A stretch of DNA of 15,597 nucleotides from Bordetella parapertussis (lineage in GTDB: Bacteria > Pseudomonadota > Gammaproteobacteria > Burkholderiales > Burkholderiaceae_C), in the NCBI GenBank assembly GCA_945878355.1, contig CAMCTC010000104.1:1-15597 (forward strand), read 5' to 3'. The stretch's first letter is position 1, and the number at the start of each line of letters is the position of its first letter. The notes beneath the pieces are model-generated. The model did no database searches and had not been told where the DNA came from. It worked only from the letters and a program-made list of their open reading frames with translations. Positions 1 to 8,335 of the stretch are shown in pieces. Made by a program: the position numbers and the translations under genes.

Positions 1-341
1 CTGCCGTCAAATGCGGAACAGGCGTCGGGCACCGGGCGCGTGGCTTTGGAGACGATCACCGCATGACCTGGCAGGTGCAGGCCGAGCGCGAATTCAGCGC
101 CCTCGCTGCCCGCCACGCAGTGGCTGGGCCAAGGCCCACCCTGCTCGCGAAACGAGCAGTGCTGCTTGGGGTGCCAATCACGGCTTGCATAGATCGGCAA
201 TCCGAGTTGGGAAAACAGCGCAATGCATCGGTTGATCGGCGCCAACACGCGGTCGGCATCGTTCACGGCTAGACTGCCCCCTGGCATGAAGTCGCGCTGC
301 ACGTCGACCAAGATCAACGCATCACCAGCGCCCAGCCTCAT
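1..341 (-). CDS. pncA: Nicotinamidase (isochorismatase-like hydrolase), C-terminal part outside window
   Basis: This is the N-terminal 113 residues of a nicotinamidase, which deamidates nicotinamide to nicotinate for NAD salvage in the cytoplasm. The reading frame is open to the left edge. Visible family residues are the catalytic Asp in VDVQRDF (D13), the metal ligands D55, H57 and H61 in DWHPKQH, the histidine of WPSHCV (H75), and the catalytic lysine in VSKAT (K99). The nucleophilic cysteine would lie beyond the window. The ATG overlaps the stop of the universal stress protein gene by 4 bases (ATGA), which fixes the start and implies translational coupling. Nicotinamidase supplies nicotinate for NAD, the cofactor of the dehydrogenase encoded upstream, but a functional link is only inferred. 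The family call is firm. Nicotinamidase is favoured over other isochorismatase-fold hydrolases because the metal site is complete as far as can be seen. Confidence 0.9.
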   Translation of the reverse strand, partial: MRLGAGDALILVDVQRDFMPGGSLAVNDADRVLAPINRCIALFSQLGLPIYASRDWHPKQHCSFREQGGPWPSHCVAGSEGAEFALGLHLPGHAVIVSKATRPVPDACSAFDG

Positions 342-793
342 GGAATGCCCTCGGGCCGCCGCACCAGCAACACCGGCACGCTGCTGGCGCGGACGACCTG
401 CTCGGCATCGCTGCCCATCATCGTGCGGCTCAAGCCACGGCGACCATGGGTGCCCATCACGACCAAATTGCAGCCCAGCGCAGCCGTCTGCTCCATGATG
501 ACCTCGGCGACCCGGCCGTGGGTGATTTCACACAGCTGGGTGTCGGCTTCGACATGCTGATCGGCCGCCAAGCGCTTGGCCTTGTCCAGCACATCTTGGC
601 CATATTGGCGCATGGATTGCCGCAAGCCCTCGAAGTTCACCACCGAGGCCATCTCGACCATCAGTGGGTAGTCATCGACCACGTGCAGCAACCGAAGCTG
701 CGACTTCAGCTGCCGTGCCAGTGCAATGGCCTCTTGCAGACCCTGCGCAGCGGTGTCGCTACCGTCGAGTGGCACGAGAATCTTCGGATACAT
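338..793 (-). CDS. Universal stress protein, UspA family (single domain, ATP-binding type)
   Basis: This 151-residue protein is the usual length of a single-domain universal stress protein. It starts MYPKILVPLDGS, giving the conserved first strand and Asp10, and carries the nucleotide-binding signature G-x2-G-x9-G-S at residues 114-128 (GTHG then GS). It should therefore be of the ATP-binding UspFG/MJ0577 type rather than the non-binding UspA type. Such proteins are small cytoplasmic dimers with poorly defined roles in stress, energy limitation or metabolic control. The start has a good ribosome site on the minus strand (AGGGAG five bases before ATG). It lies 132 bases after the ACP gene and overlaps the nicotinamidase gene by 4 bases, so it may share the upstream operon or have its own weak promoter in the gap. 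The family call is secure; the function is not. Confidence 0.93.
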   Translation of the reverse strand: MYPKILVPLDGSDTAAQGLQEAIALARQLKSQLRLLHVVDDYPLMVEMASVVNFEGLRQSMRQYGQDVLDKAKRLAADQHVEADTQLCEITHGRVAEVIMEQTAALGCNLVVMGTHGRRGLSRTMMGSDAEQVVRASSVPVLLVRRPEGIP

Positions 794-925
794 GCGAGCT
801 CCCTGGCTGCGGACAACGGCTTGGTCGTTGCCAGGTAGATCGCCCGCTCAAACCCGGCTCAACAATCCTAGGCAGACCTGTCATTCGGCCTGTTGATGAT
901 TCGCAGCCAGCCACGGCGCAACGGC

Positions 926-1183
926 TCAGCGTGCCTGTGTCGCCAGATGGCCAACGCACCAAGCGACCAACTTGTCGAGGGTGTCGAGCCGGGCGACCTC
1001 GGCATCCGGGATGTCGAGCGCCAGCGCCTGGTGCACGGCGACCAGGAAATTCAGCCAATCAACCGAATCGAGATCAACTTGCTGACGCAGCGGTTTGGCA
1101 TCGATCAGACTCGCGGTATCGACTTCAGGTGCGACCTCGGACAAGGCGGTCAGCAGCGCCCGGCGGACTTGATCACGGTTCAT
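926..1183 (-). CDS. Free-standing acyl carrier protein in a 2-oxoacid dehydrogenase operon
   Basis: This 85-residue protein fits an acyl carrier protein. The sequence DLDSVDW around residue 40 matches the phosphopantetheine attachment site (D-S-x-D/E), with Ser40 as the likely modified residue. The flanking helices are acidic or amphipathic, as in the ACP fold, and the protein ends at a normal ACP length. The ATG overlaps the E2 stop codon by 4 bases (ATGA), so the start is well supported and the gene is coupled to the E2 acyltransferase. It is not beside fab genes, so it is probably not the housekeeping AcpP. A role as acyl acceptor from E2 or from the acetyl-CoA synthetase of the same operon is inference. 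I know of no characterised system with exactly this arrangement. The same frame is open for a long way upstream inside the E2 gene, but that part is an out-of-frame shadow. Confidence 0.88.
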   Translation of the reverse strand: MNRDQVRRALLTALSEVAPEVDTASLIDAKPLRQQVDLDSVDWLNFLVAVHQALALDIPDAEVARLDTLDKLVAWCVGHLATQAR

Positions 1184-2382
1184 GTTCGATTCCCGGTTCG
1201 GTCCAAGGCTTGCGGATCCTGGAGTTGCTCGCGGATCTCGGCCAGCAGCAGCGCACCGCGGTGGCCGTCGCCGGCGCGGTGGTCGGCCGAGAGCGTGGCA
1301 GTGACGACCGGCGAGGACTGGACGCCAGCGGGCGTGACCCAGGGCCGGTCGCTGATGCGACCGAAGCCAACCAGCGCAACCTGGGGCGGGTAGATGACAC
1401 CGAAAACGCTCGCCACGCCTTGATCGCCCAAGGAAGTGACGGTGATCGTCGCATCGGTCAATTCGGAGCTGCGCAAAGCGCCGGCGCGGGTTCGCTTGAC
1501 CAGGTCGAGCAATGCATGGGTCAGCGCCGCGATGTCTAGCCCCGGCACGTCGCGCAGTGCTGGCGCGACCAAGCCGCCGTCGCGCAGCGCGACCGCCACG
1601 CCCAGGTGCACGCCGGCGCCTGGCACAAAATCGCCGTCGCGCCAAAAGCCGTTGAACTCGGGGTAACGCTTGAGCGCCAGCGCCACCGCCTTGAGCAGCA
1701 GCGCCGCCGGCAGCAGGCGCTGCGTCACGGGCAAGGTCCGGTTTCGATCGGCCAGCCAAACCGCTGCGCGGGCGAAAGTGATGTCCTCAGCCAGGTAGTA
1801 ATGCGGGATTTCGCGCTTGGACCGGCTCATCGCGGCCGCAATCACCTGGCGCATCGCCTGGGCGCGGGTTGGCGCTGCGGATTCGACATCTGCCAGCGTC
1901 AAAGCGCCCTGAGGGCCGCGGCCGCTCAGCCGACCGGCGTCCAGGCCGAGTTCCTGAGCCCGGCGCCTTGCCAACGGCGACATGCGCTGACGCGGTACCG
2001 ACGCTTGCGCTGCGGGCTCGGCCGATGGCGAGTCCTGTTCCTGGCGGATGACCGTCTGCGCTGGCGTCTCCGCCGGGCGGATCACAGGCCAGGCTGCGGC
2101 GGGCTGCTGACTCGCCAGCTGTCGGTCGACGTCCGCAGCGGTCTCGCCCTCGACCCGCAGCACCGCCATCAGACTGCCCACCGGCAGCTTGGCCCCCGGC
2201 TTGGCCAACAACCGATGGACCACGCCGTCGTGCCAGCACTCGATGTCGATCGCCGCTTTCGCCGTGTCGACCACCGCCACCACCTGGCCACGGACGACCC
2301 GGTCGCCCGGCGCCACCTGCCAAGCCAGCAGCGTGCCATGGTCCATGTCAGAACCCAGCGAGGGCAGGCGAAACTCGATCAC
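1180..2382 (-). CDS. Dihydrolipoamide acyltransferase (E2) of a pyruvate/acetoin-type dehydrogenase complex
   Basis: E2 transfers the acyl group from lipoyl-lysine to CoA and forms the core of the complex. From the chosen start the protein has 400 residues. There is one N-terminal lipoyl domain (residues about 1-77) with the lipoyl lysine in [11 protein letters not shown] (about K42; Ala replaces the common Asp before it). A peripheral subunit-binding domain follows at about 128-170 ([14 protein letters not shown]...[13 protein letters not shown]). The catalytic domain, about 178-395, ends with the active-site motif SADHRAGDG (about H368 and D372). I chose GTG at 2382 because it overlaps the E1-beta stop by 4 bases (GTGA) and gives the family-like start [13 protein letters not shown] at 2397 is the alternative. 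E1-beta lies upstream and the ACP gene overlaps downstream. Substrate (pyruvate, acetoin or another 2-oxoacid) cannot be decided from the sequence. Confidence 0.93.
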   Translation of the reverse strand: MIEFRLPSLGSDMDHGTLLAWQVAPGDRVVRGQVVAVVDTAKAAIDIECWHDGVVHRLLAKPGAKLPVGSLMAVLRVEGETAADVDRQLASQQPAAAWPVIRPAETPAQTVIRQEQDSPSAEPAAQASVPRQRMSPLARRRAQELGLDAGRLSGRGPQGALTLADVESAAPTRAQAMRQVIAAAMSRSKREIPHYYLAEDITFARAAVWLADRNRTLPVTQRLLPAALLLKAVALALKRYPEFNGFWRDGDFVPGAGVHLGVAVALRDGGLVAPALRDVPGLDIAALTHALLDLVKRTRAGALRSSELTDATITVTSLGDQGVASVFGVIYPPQVALVGFGRISDRPWVTPAGVQSSPVVTATLSADHRAGDGHRGALLLAEIREQLQDPQALDRTGNRT

Positions 2383-3362
2383 GGGCTGGCGGCGCACAGC
2401 GCCTGCGCGGCGGCGACGATCTTCGGCGGCAGCGGCAAGGCGGCGTCCTCCAGGTGCTTGGCATAAGGTATCGGCACCTCTTCGCTACAGACCCGGGCCA
2501 GCGGCGCGTCGAGGTCGTAGAACGCAGCCTCACCAGCCTGCGCCAGGATCTCGGCCGCCAAGCTACAGCTGCGCCAACCTTCGTCAACCACCAGCAGCCG
2601 GTGGGTCTTGCGCACCGAGGCCAGCACAGTGGCCATGTCCAGCGGACGCAGCACCCGCAGGTCGATCACCTCGGCCTCGATACCGCCCTCGGCCAACGTC
2701 TTCGCGGCGGCCAGCGCGCGCGGCAACGAACCGCCATAGGTGACGATGCTCAGATCGCGCCCGACCCGACGCACCGCGGCGCGGCTGATGTCGACTTCAG
2801 GCGGCGGGTCGGCCAGCGAACCTTCGAGGTTGTAGAGCTGCGCGTGCTCGAAGATCAGCACCGGATCGGGGTCGAGCAGCGCCGGCCAGAGCATGCCGCG
2901 GGCGTCTTCGAGCGTGGCGGGCGCCAGAACTTTCAAGCCCGGCACATGGGCGAACCAGACCTCCAGGCTGTGCGAATGCTGGGCCGCCAGTTGCCGGCCT
3001 GCGCCGCTGGCCATCCGGATCACCAGCGGCACGCCACACTGACCACCCGACATGTGACGCAGCAGCGCGGCGCTGTTGACGATCGCATCCAAGGCCAGCA
3101 GGCTGAAGTTGACCGTCATCACTTCGACGATGGGCCGCAGGCCGCCCAGGGCTGCACCGACGCCCGCACCGACAAAGCCCAGCTCAGACAGCGGCGTGTC
3201 GCGGACGCGCTGCTCACCGAACTCGGCCAGCAAACCCTTGGTCACGGCGTAGCTGCCGCCGTAGCGGCCCACATCCTCGCCCATCACGAAGACCCTGGCA
3301 TCGCGCTGCATCGCCTCGCGATGGGCGGCGCGCATCGCCTCGCGGTAGTTGGTCTCAGGCAT
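2379..3362 (-). CDS. 2-oxoacid dehydrogenase E1 component, beta subunit (pyruvate/acetoin type)
   Basis: This 327-residue protein is the normal size for the beta subunit of a heterotetrameric thiamine-diphosphate E1. Visible signatures are [11 protein letters not shown] (28-38), [15 protein letters not shown] (55-69) with the cofactor-activating glutamate E60, and AAQHSHSLE with the active-site histidine H129. With the alpha subunit it decarboxylates a 2-oxoacid and acylates the E2 lipoyl group. The ATG has a strong ribosome site (GAGGTGA, seven bases upstream), and the TGA inside that site is the stop codon of E1-alpha. The genes are therefore 6 bases apart, which should give matched subunit amounts. 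Downstream it overlaps E2. Similarity is of the PdhB/AcoB type; branched-chain E1-beta is less likely but not excluded. Confidence 0.94.
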   Translation of the reverse strand: MPETNYREAMRAAHREAMQRDARVFVMGEDVGRYGGSYAVTKGLLAEFGEQRVRDTPLSELGFVGAGVGAALGGLRPIVEVMTVNFSLLALDAIVNSAALLRHMSGGQCGVPLVIRMASGAGRQLAAQHSHSLEVWFAHVPGLKVLAPATLEDARGMLWPALLDPDPVLIFEHAQLYNLEGSLADPPPEVDISRAAVRRVGRDLSIVTYGGSLPRALAAAKTLAEGGIEAEVIDLRVLRPLDMATVLASVRKTHRLLVVDEGWRSCSLAAEILAQAGEAAFYDLDAPLARVCSEEVPIPYAKHLEDAALPLPPKIVAAAQALCAASP

Positions 3363-3368
3363 CTGGGC

Positions 3369-4405
3369 TCACCTCGCCGGTTGATCTGGCGGGCAGTACA
3401 CATCGCGCAACAGGTCGGCCACGGGCTCCCAGGTACCGGCCTCGGCGAACTGCACCGCTGCTTCGACCTCGGCCATCGCCAACTTGTCGGCCGCTTGGAC
3501 ATCGGCCTGGCTGATCATCGACGCAGCCCGCAATCCTTCGGTCAGCCCGTGAATAGGGTCGTGCTGCCGCCAGCGCTCGACCTCAGCCTTGTCGCGGTAC
3601 AACTCGGCGTCGAACATCGAGTGCGCGCGAAAGCGGTAGGTGTGCAGCTCCAGAAAAAACGGCATTCGCCTCTCTCGAACCTGAGCCACCGCCGCTTTGG
3701 CAGCGTCGTGCACCGCCAGCACGTTCATGCCATTGATGTGGCTGGTGGCCAAGCCATAGCTCGCGGCCTTGGCCGTCAAGTCGATACTGGACTGGCTGCG
3801 CGACAGCGCGGTGCCCATCGCATAGAGGTTGTTCTCGCAGACGAACAGCACCGGCAGGCGCCACAGCGCGGCCAGGTTCAGCGACTCGTGGAATGCGCCC
3901 TCGGCGACCGCCCCTTCGCCGAAGAAGCAGACAGCGATCGCGTCGCGCCGCTGCAGCGACTCGCTCTCCAGCGCCAGCGCCAAACCGACGGCCAAGGGTA
4001 GGCCGCCGGCGACGATCGCGTTGCCACCCCAGAAGCGGGTGGCGCGGTCGAACAAATGCATGGACCCACCGTGGCCACGCGAGCAACCCTGCTGCTTGCC
4101 ATACATCTCGGCCATGATCGCGTTCATCGCCACCCCGCGCAGCAGCGCATGGCCATGCTCGCGGTAGGTGGTGACCACATCGTCCTGCGGCTGCAGGTTG
4201 GGCATCACCCCAGCGGCGACCGCCTCCTCGCCGATGTAGAGGTGCAGAAAACCGCGGATCTTGCCTTCGCCGTAGAGCTCAGCGCAGCGCTCCTCAAGCC
4301 GCCGGATGCGCAGCATGTCGCGCAATCGATCCAGGCAGAAATCGCGTGAGTAGCTGCTGAGCTCCGTCGAAAACGCCAGCGGCTTGTCGGCCAGTGGTGC
4401 AGCGC

Positions 4406-4409
<4 letters not shown>
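3369..4409 (-). CDS. 2-oxoacid dehydrogenase E1 component, alpha subunit (pyruvate/acetoin type)
   Basis: This 346-residue protein is typical of E1-alpha subunits. It has [13 protein letters not shown] near residue 34, [12 protein letters not shown] (81-92), HGGSMH (113-118) and the thiamine-diphosphate/Mg motif spanning GEG (164-166) to NN (193-194). It also has the loop TYRFRAHSM (257-265). The thiamine motif has Glu where the usual GDG has Asp, which is a conservative change of a metal-ligand position. The start is GTG at 4409, overlapping the stop of the acetyl-CoA synthetase gene by 4 bases (GTGA). That overlap is the main reason for choosing it, since no clear ribosome site precedes it. 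It pairs with the E1-beta gene just downstream. The choice between pyruvate dehydrogenase and acetoin dehydrogenase is open. The acetyl-CoA synthetase neighbour recalls acetoin loci such as that of Cupriavidus necator with acoE, but a pyruvate substrate fits equally well. Confidence 0.93.
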
Positions 4410-6229
<1,820 letters not shown>

Positions 6230-6261
6230 GGCTTGGCGATCCTGATGGTGGCACTGATGTC

Positions 6262-6307
6262 GCGTATTTATAACGTTACTTGATTGCCTGATTGAATCGA
6301 AAATCAG
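6262..6307 (-). promoter_or_regulatory. Probable promoter/operator of the acetyl-CoA synthetase-dehydrogenase operon
   Basis: This AT-rich stretch in a GC-rich region lies just upstream of the operon. On the minus strand it contains TATAAA (6267-6272) as a possible -10 box, with only a weak -35 match (TTCAAT at 6291-6296, spacing 18). A 6-bp inverted repeat CTGATT-N8-AATCAG (6288-6307) covers the -35 area and could be a regulator site. The direct repeat TGATTG is also present twice (6281-6286, 6290-6295 on the plus strand; the second partly overlaps the inverted repeat). A transcript starting near 6260 would have a leader of about 30 bases. All of this is inferred from pattern only. Confidence 0.45.
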
Positions 6308-6374
6308 ATCAGCGGGTAGGCTGCCCGAAGCCAAGGCTAAGCAGCAGCGAGATCATCCGGTTGACAGAACTCAA

Positions 6375-6418
6375 GCGCGACACGCCGCGGCATCAAGGGC
6401 GTGCCGCGTTGTCGGCGC
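6375..6418 (+). other. Imperfect long hairpin in the leader region of ald
   Basis: The inner stem CGCGGCA (6386-6392) pairs perfectly with TGCCGCG (6402-6408). Outer pairing of GCGCGACA (6375-6382) with TGTCG-G-CGC (6410-6418) has a single bulge. A competing stem CACGCC/GGCGTG (starting 6381 and 6398) uses overlapping bases, so two exclusive folds are possible. It lies about 200 bases before the ald start. No T-run follows, so it is not a standard terminator. The rest of 6308-6612 shows no convincing gene. Confidence 0.35.
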
Positions 6419-6612
6419 GCGACCTGGTGACCCGACTGCAGGCGGGTTTGACAAGGCGCAGCCAGTCGCTGCCATTTGTTGACTAGATTCGATGCTGAAC
6501 CGGCGTCTGCCGGCGGCGTCATCAAGCCGACTGCCGCCATTGCCAAAAACTTGGCCTCGACGACAGTTGAGTTCGGCGCGGCTGACAGACCATTGGCATC
6601 AGGAGCATCACC

Positions 6613-7728
6613 ATGCGCATCGGCGTCCCCCAAGAAATCAAGAACCATGAATACCGGGTCGGCCTGACACCCACCAGCGTCAGGGAGCTGAGCGGCCGCG
6701 GTCATGCGCTGATGGTGCAATCGGGTGCCGGCGCGGCGATCGGACTGAGCGACGAGCAATACCGCCAGGCCGGTGCCGTCTTGGTGCCGAGTGCCGAGGA
6801 GGTCTTCGGCTGGGCCGAGATGGTCGTCAAGGTCAAGGAGCCGCAGCCCGACGAGTGCAGGCTGCTGCGCGAAGGCCAGATCCTCTACACCTACCTGCAC
6901 CTTGCACCCGACCCCGACCAGACCGCGGCGCTGTTGAAGTCGGGAGCGGTCTGCGTGGCCTACGAGACCATCACAGGGCCCGATGGTGGTCTGCCCTTGC
7001 TCGCACCGATGAGCGAAGTGGCCGGTCGCATGGCGATCCAGGCAGGCGCAGCCCACCTCGAAATATCCAAGGGCGGCATGGGCTTGCTGCTGGGCGGCGT
7101 GCCTGGCGTTGCGCCAGCCCAGGTCGTGATACTGGGCGCAGGCGTGGTCGGTAGCAACGCCCTGCAGATGGCGGTCGGCCTAGGCGCCCGGGTGACGGTC
7201 TTCGACCGCAGCCTCGCCCGCTTGCGCCAGATCGACCAAACCTTCGGCAACCGGGTCGAGACGCTGTACTCGACCACCCAGGCACTGGAAGAACGCGTCG
7301 CGCTGGCCGATCTGGTCATAGGCGGGGTGCTGGTACCCGGCGCGGCTGCACCCAAGCTGGTGACGCGGCACATGGTGAGCGGCATGAAGCCGGGTGCGGT
7401 GGTCGTCGACGTCGCGATCGACCAAGGTGGGTGCTTCGAGACCTCGCACCCGACGACCCATGCCGAGCCGACCTTCGTCGTCGACGGCGTCGTCCACTAC
7501 TGTGTCGCCAACATGCCCGGTGCCGTGGCGAGAACCTCCACCTTCGCGCTGAACAACGCGACCCTGGCCCATGCAATGGCGATCGCCGACAAGGGTTGGC
7601 GACAGGCGGCGGTCGACGACCTGCATCTGCGCAATGGGCTCAACGTGGTGCTGGGTCAGGTGACCCACGAGGCCGTGGCGCGCAGTCTGGGCTACACCTT
7701 CACGCCGGCACTGCAGTTGTTGCGCTGA
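6613..7728 (+). CDS. ald: Alanine dehydrogenase
   Basis: Alanine dehydrogenase catalyses the reversible NAD-dependent deamination of L-alanine to pyruvate and ammonia in the cytoplasm. The 371-residue length is exactly family-typical. The catalytic residues known from characterised enzymes fall at their usual positions: R15 (EYRVGLTP), K75 (VKVKEP), H96 (YLHLA) and D270 (DVAIDQGG). The Rossmann motif is GAGVVG (175-180), and D198 at the end of the second strand favours NAD over NADP. HYCVANMPGAVARTST near residue 297 is the other conserved block. The ATG has a clear ribosome site (AGGAG at 6601-6605, seven bases before). The gene is transcribed divergently from the acetyl-CoA/dehydrogenase operon and is monocistronic, ending at a hairpin. 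Its product pyruvate could feed that dehydrogenase, which is an inference from position. The whole length is intact. Confidence 0.96.
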   Translation: MRIGVPQEIKNHEYRVGLTPTSVRELSGRGHALMVQSGAGAAIGLSDEQYRQAGAVLVPSAEEVFGWAEMVVKVKEPQPDECRLLREGQILYTYLHLAPDPDQTAALLKSGAVCVAYETITGPDGGLPLLAPMSEVAGRMAIQAGAAHLEISKGGMGLLLGGVPGVAPAQVVILGAGVVGSNALQMAVGLGARVTVFDRSLARLRQIDQTFGNRVETLYSTTQALEERVALADLVIGGVLVPGAAAPKLVTRHMVSGMKPGAVVVDVAIDQGGCFETSHPTTHAEPTFVVDGVVHYCVANMPGAVARTSTFALNNATLAHAMAIADKGWRQAAVDDLHLRNGLNVVLGQVTHEAVARSLGYTFTPALQLLR

Positions 7729-7732
7729 GCTT

Positions 7733-7750
7733 GGCCGCGATCAGTCGGCC
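7733..7750. terminator. Hairpin after ald, possible bidirectional terminator
   Basis: A perfect 5-bp stem GGCCG/CGGCC with an 8-base loop starts 4 bases after the ald stop codon. Its last base is also the last base of the TAG stop of the convergent small gene on the minus strand. There is no T-run, so it would act as a GC-rich hairpin only. The 18 bases differ at only three loop positions from a hairpin at 8303-8320 that follows the hydrolase gene, which points to a shared 3'-end element. Confidence 0.5.
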
Positions 7751-8031
7751 TAGGACTTGTCGCGTCCGCGCTGCCGACAACGCAAGCTGCTGGCCAGCAC
7801 CCGCGCCACCTCGTCGTCGTCCAGCGGTGGACGGCAAGCCATCCGGTTCCACGCCAGCAGCAGCTCGCGCACCACCGCAGGCTCTAGCCCATGCCCGAGC
7901 ATGTGGTCGCAGAGGGAGGCCAGCGTCGCGTTGCGCGCGCCCTCGGCAACGCCCTCGCACACCCGCCGCCGCACATCGCCCGCGGGCAACACCGGGCGAT
8001 GACCGCGGGCCGCGCGCTGCGTGCCAACCAT
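7750..8031 (-). CDS. Small protein resembling an isolated primase C-terminal (PriCT-1) domain
   Basis: This 93-residue protein carries a block at about residues 27-82 that I recognise as like the primase C-terminal 1 domain. The block reads VCEGVAEGARNATLASLCDHML, then LLLAWN and PPLDDDEVARVLASS. In primases and phage or plasmid replication proteins this helical domain sits after the catalytic primase or primase-polymerase domain; here no catalytic domain is present. The ATG at 8031 has GAGG ten bases upstream. The gene is convergent with ald and ends in its hairpin, with nothing of known replication function nearby. It may be a decayed remnant of a mobile-element primase or a domesticated small DNA- or protein-binding domain. 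The domain assignment is from recall of the family pattern, not a search. The overlapping frames on the plus strand look like shadows. Confidence 0.65.
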   Translation of the reverse strand: MVGTQRAARGHRPVLPAGDVRRRVCEGVAEGARNATLASLCDHMLGHGLEPAVVRELLLAWNRMACRPPLDDDEVARVLASSLRCRQRGRDKS

Positions 8032-8329
8032 GACGAACAGACCTCGCCAATTTGAGCGGTGATCAGGTCTCGAACGAAAGTACTGCCAACGTTGACCCGC
8101 CAGCGTCAGCCAAGGAGGAAGTCATTGCATGCTCCGCAAGCCTGAGGACTGCTCAGTCTGGCCAGCGCGGGAGGGCCCGCGTTGCGTGCCATCAACCGAG
8201 CAATCGACGCGGCCAGCCGACGCATTGAGCAGCGTCAGCCGCAGCCCCGCCAGCCTCTAAAGCAATTGTGGCTTTGCCACTTTGCTTGATCCCCACGGGG
8301 GCGGCCGGCGTCAGTCGGCCTTGGGGCGC
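8032..8329. other. Gene-poor intergenic stretch with several hairpins
   Basis: No clear gene is seen in these 298 bases. They hold the upstream region of the small primase-domain gene, two short hairpins (CTGAG-N5-CTCAG at 8142-8156 and CGCGGG-N4-CCCGCG at 8166-8181), a candidate 43-residue ORF, and one copy of the intergenic repeat described separately. Confidence 0.6.
8129..8260 (+). CDS. Candidate small ORF of 43 residues with strong ribosome site
   Basis: The only support is a near-consensus ribosome site, AAGGAGG at 8112-8118, ten bases before an ATG that opens 43 codons to a TAA at 8258-8260. The product begins MLRKPEDCSVWPAREG, has two cysteines and no membrane segment, and I do not recognise it. 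The stop lies within the left end of the intergenic repeat. The ORF includes two short hairpins, so it could equally be a leader or chance frame. GC-rich third positions are consistent with coding but also with the base composition. Confidence 0.2.
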   Translation: MLRKPEDCSVWPAREGPRCVPSTEQSTRPADALSSVSRSPASL

Positions 8330-8335
8330 TCAGAG
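8254..8335. repeat. Intergenic hairpin repeat, copy A
   Basis: This is an 82-base element about 75 percent identical by eye to 12623-12705. Inside are a hairpin GTGGC-TTT-GCCAC (8268-8280) with outer AGCAA/TTGCT pairing, CCCC-AC-GGGG (8291-8300), and GGCCG-N8-CGGCC (8303-8320). The ends carry short inverted sequences (CTCTAAA and TCAGAG). The right end contains the TGA stop of the minus-strand hydrolase gene (8330-8332). It probably acts as the 3' end or terminator of that gene, or is a REP-like palindromic element. Confidence 0.7.

Noticed and set aside
1184..1759. Long in-frame upstream extension of the ACP gene on the minus strand
   Set aside because: It lies inside the E2 gene in another frame, is arginine- and alanine-rich without family sequence, and the ACP start at 1183 is fixed by the ATGA overlap.
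2454..4001. Plus-strand open frame of 515 codons across E1-beta and E1-alpha
   Set aside because: Antisense shadow spanning two real genes, with no family features.
6248..6262. Sigma-54-like site TGGCAC-N5-TCGC
   Set aside because: The -12 element is imperfect, the direction is toward ald with a 340-base leader, and it overlaps the start region of the synthetase gene.
6292..6486. 64-codon plus-strand frame upstream of ald
   Set aside because: No ATG start, no ribosome site and no recognisable sequence; it lies in the divergent control region.
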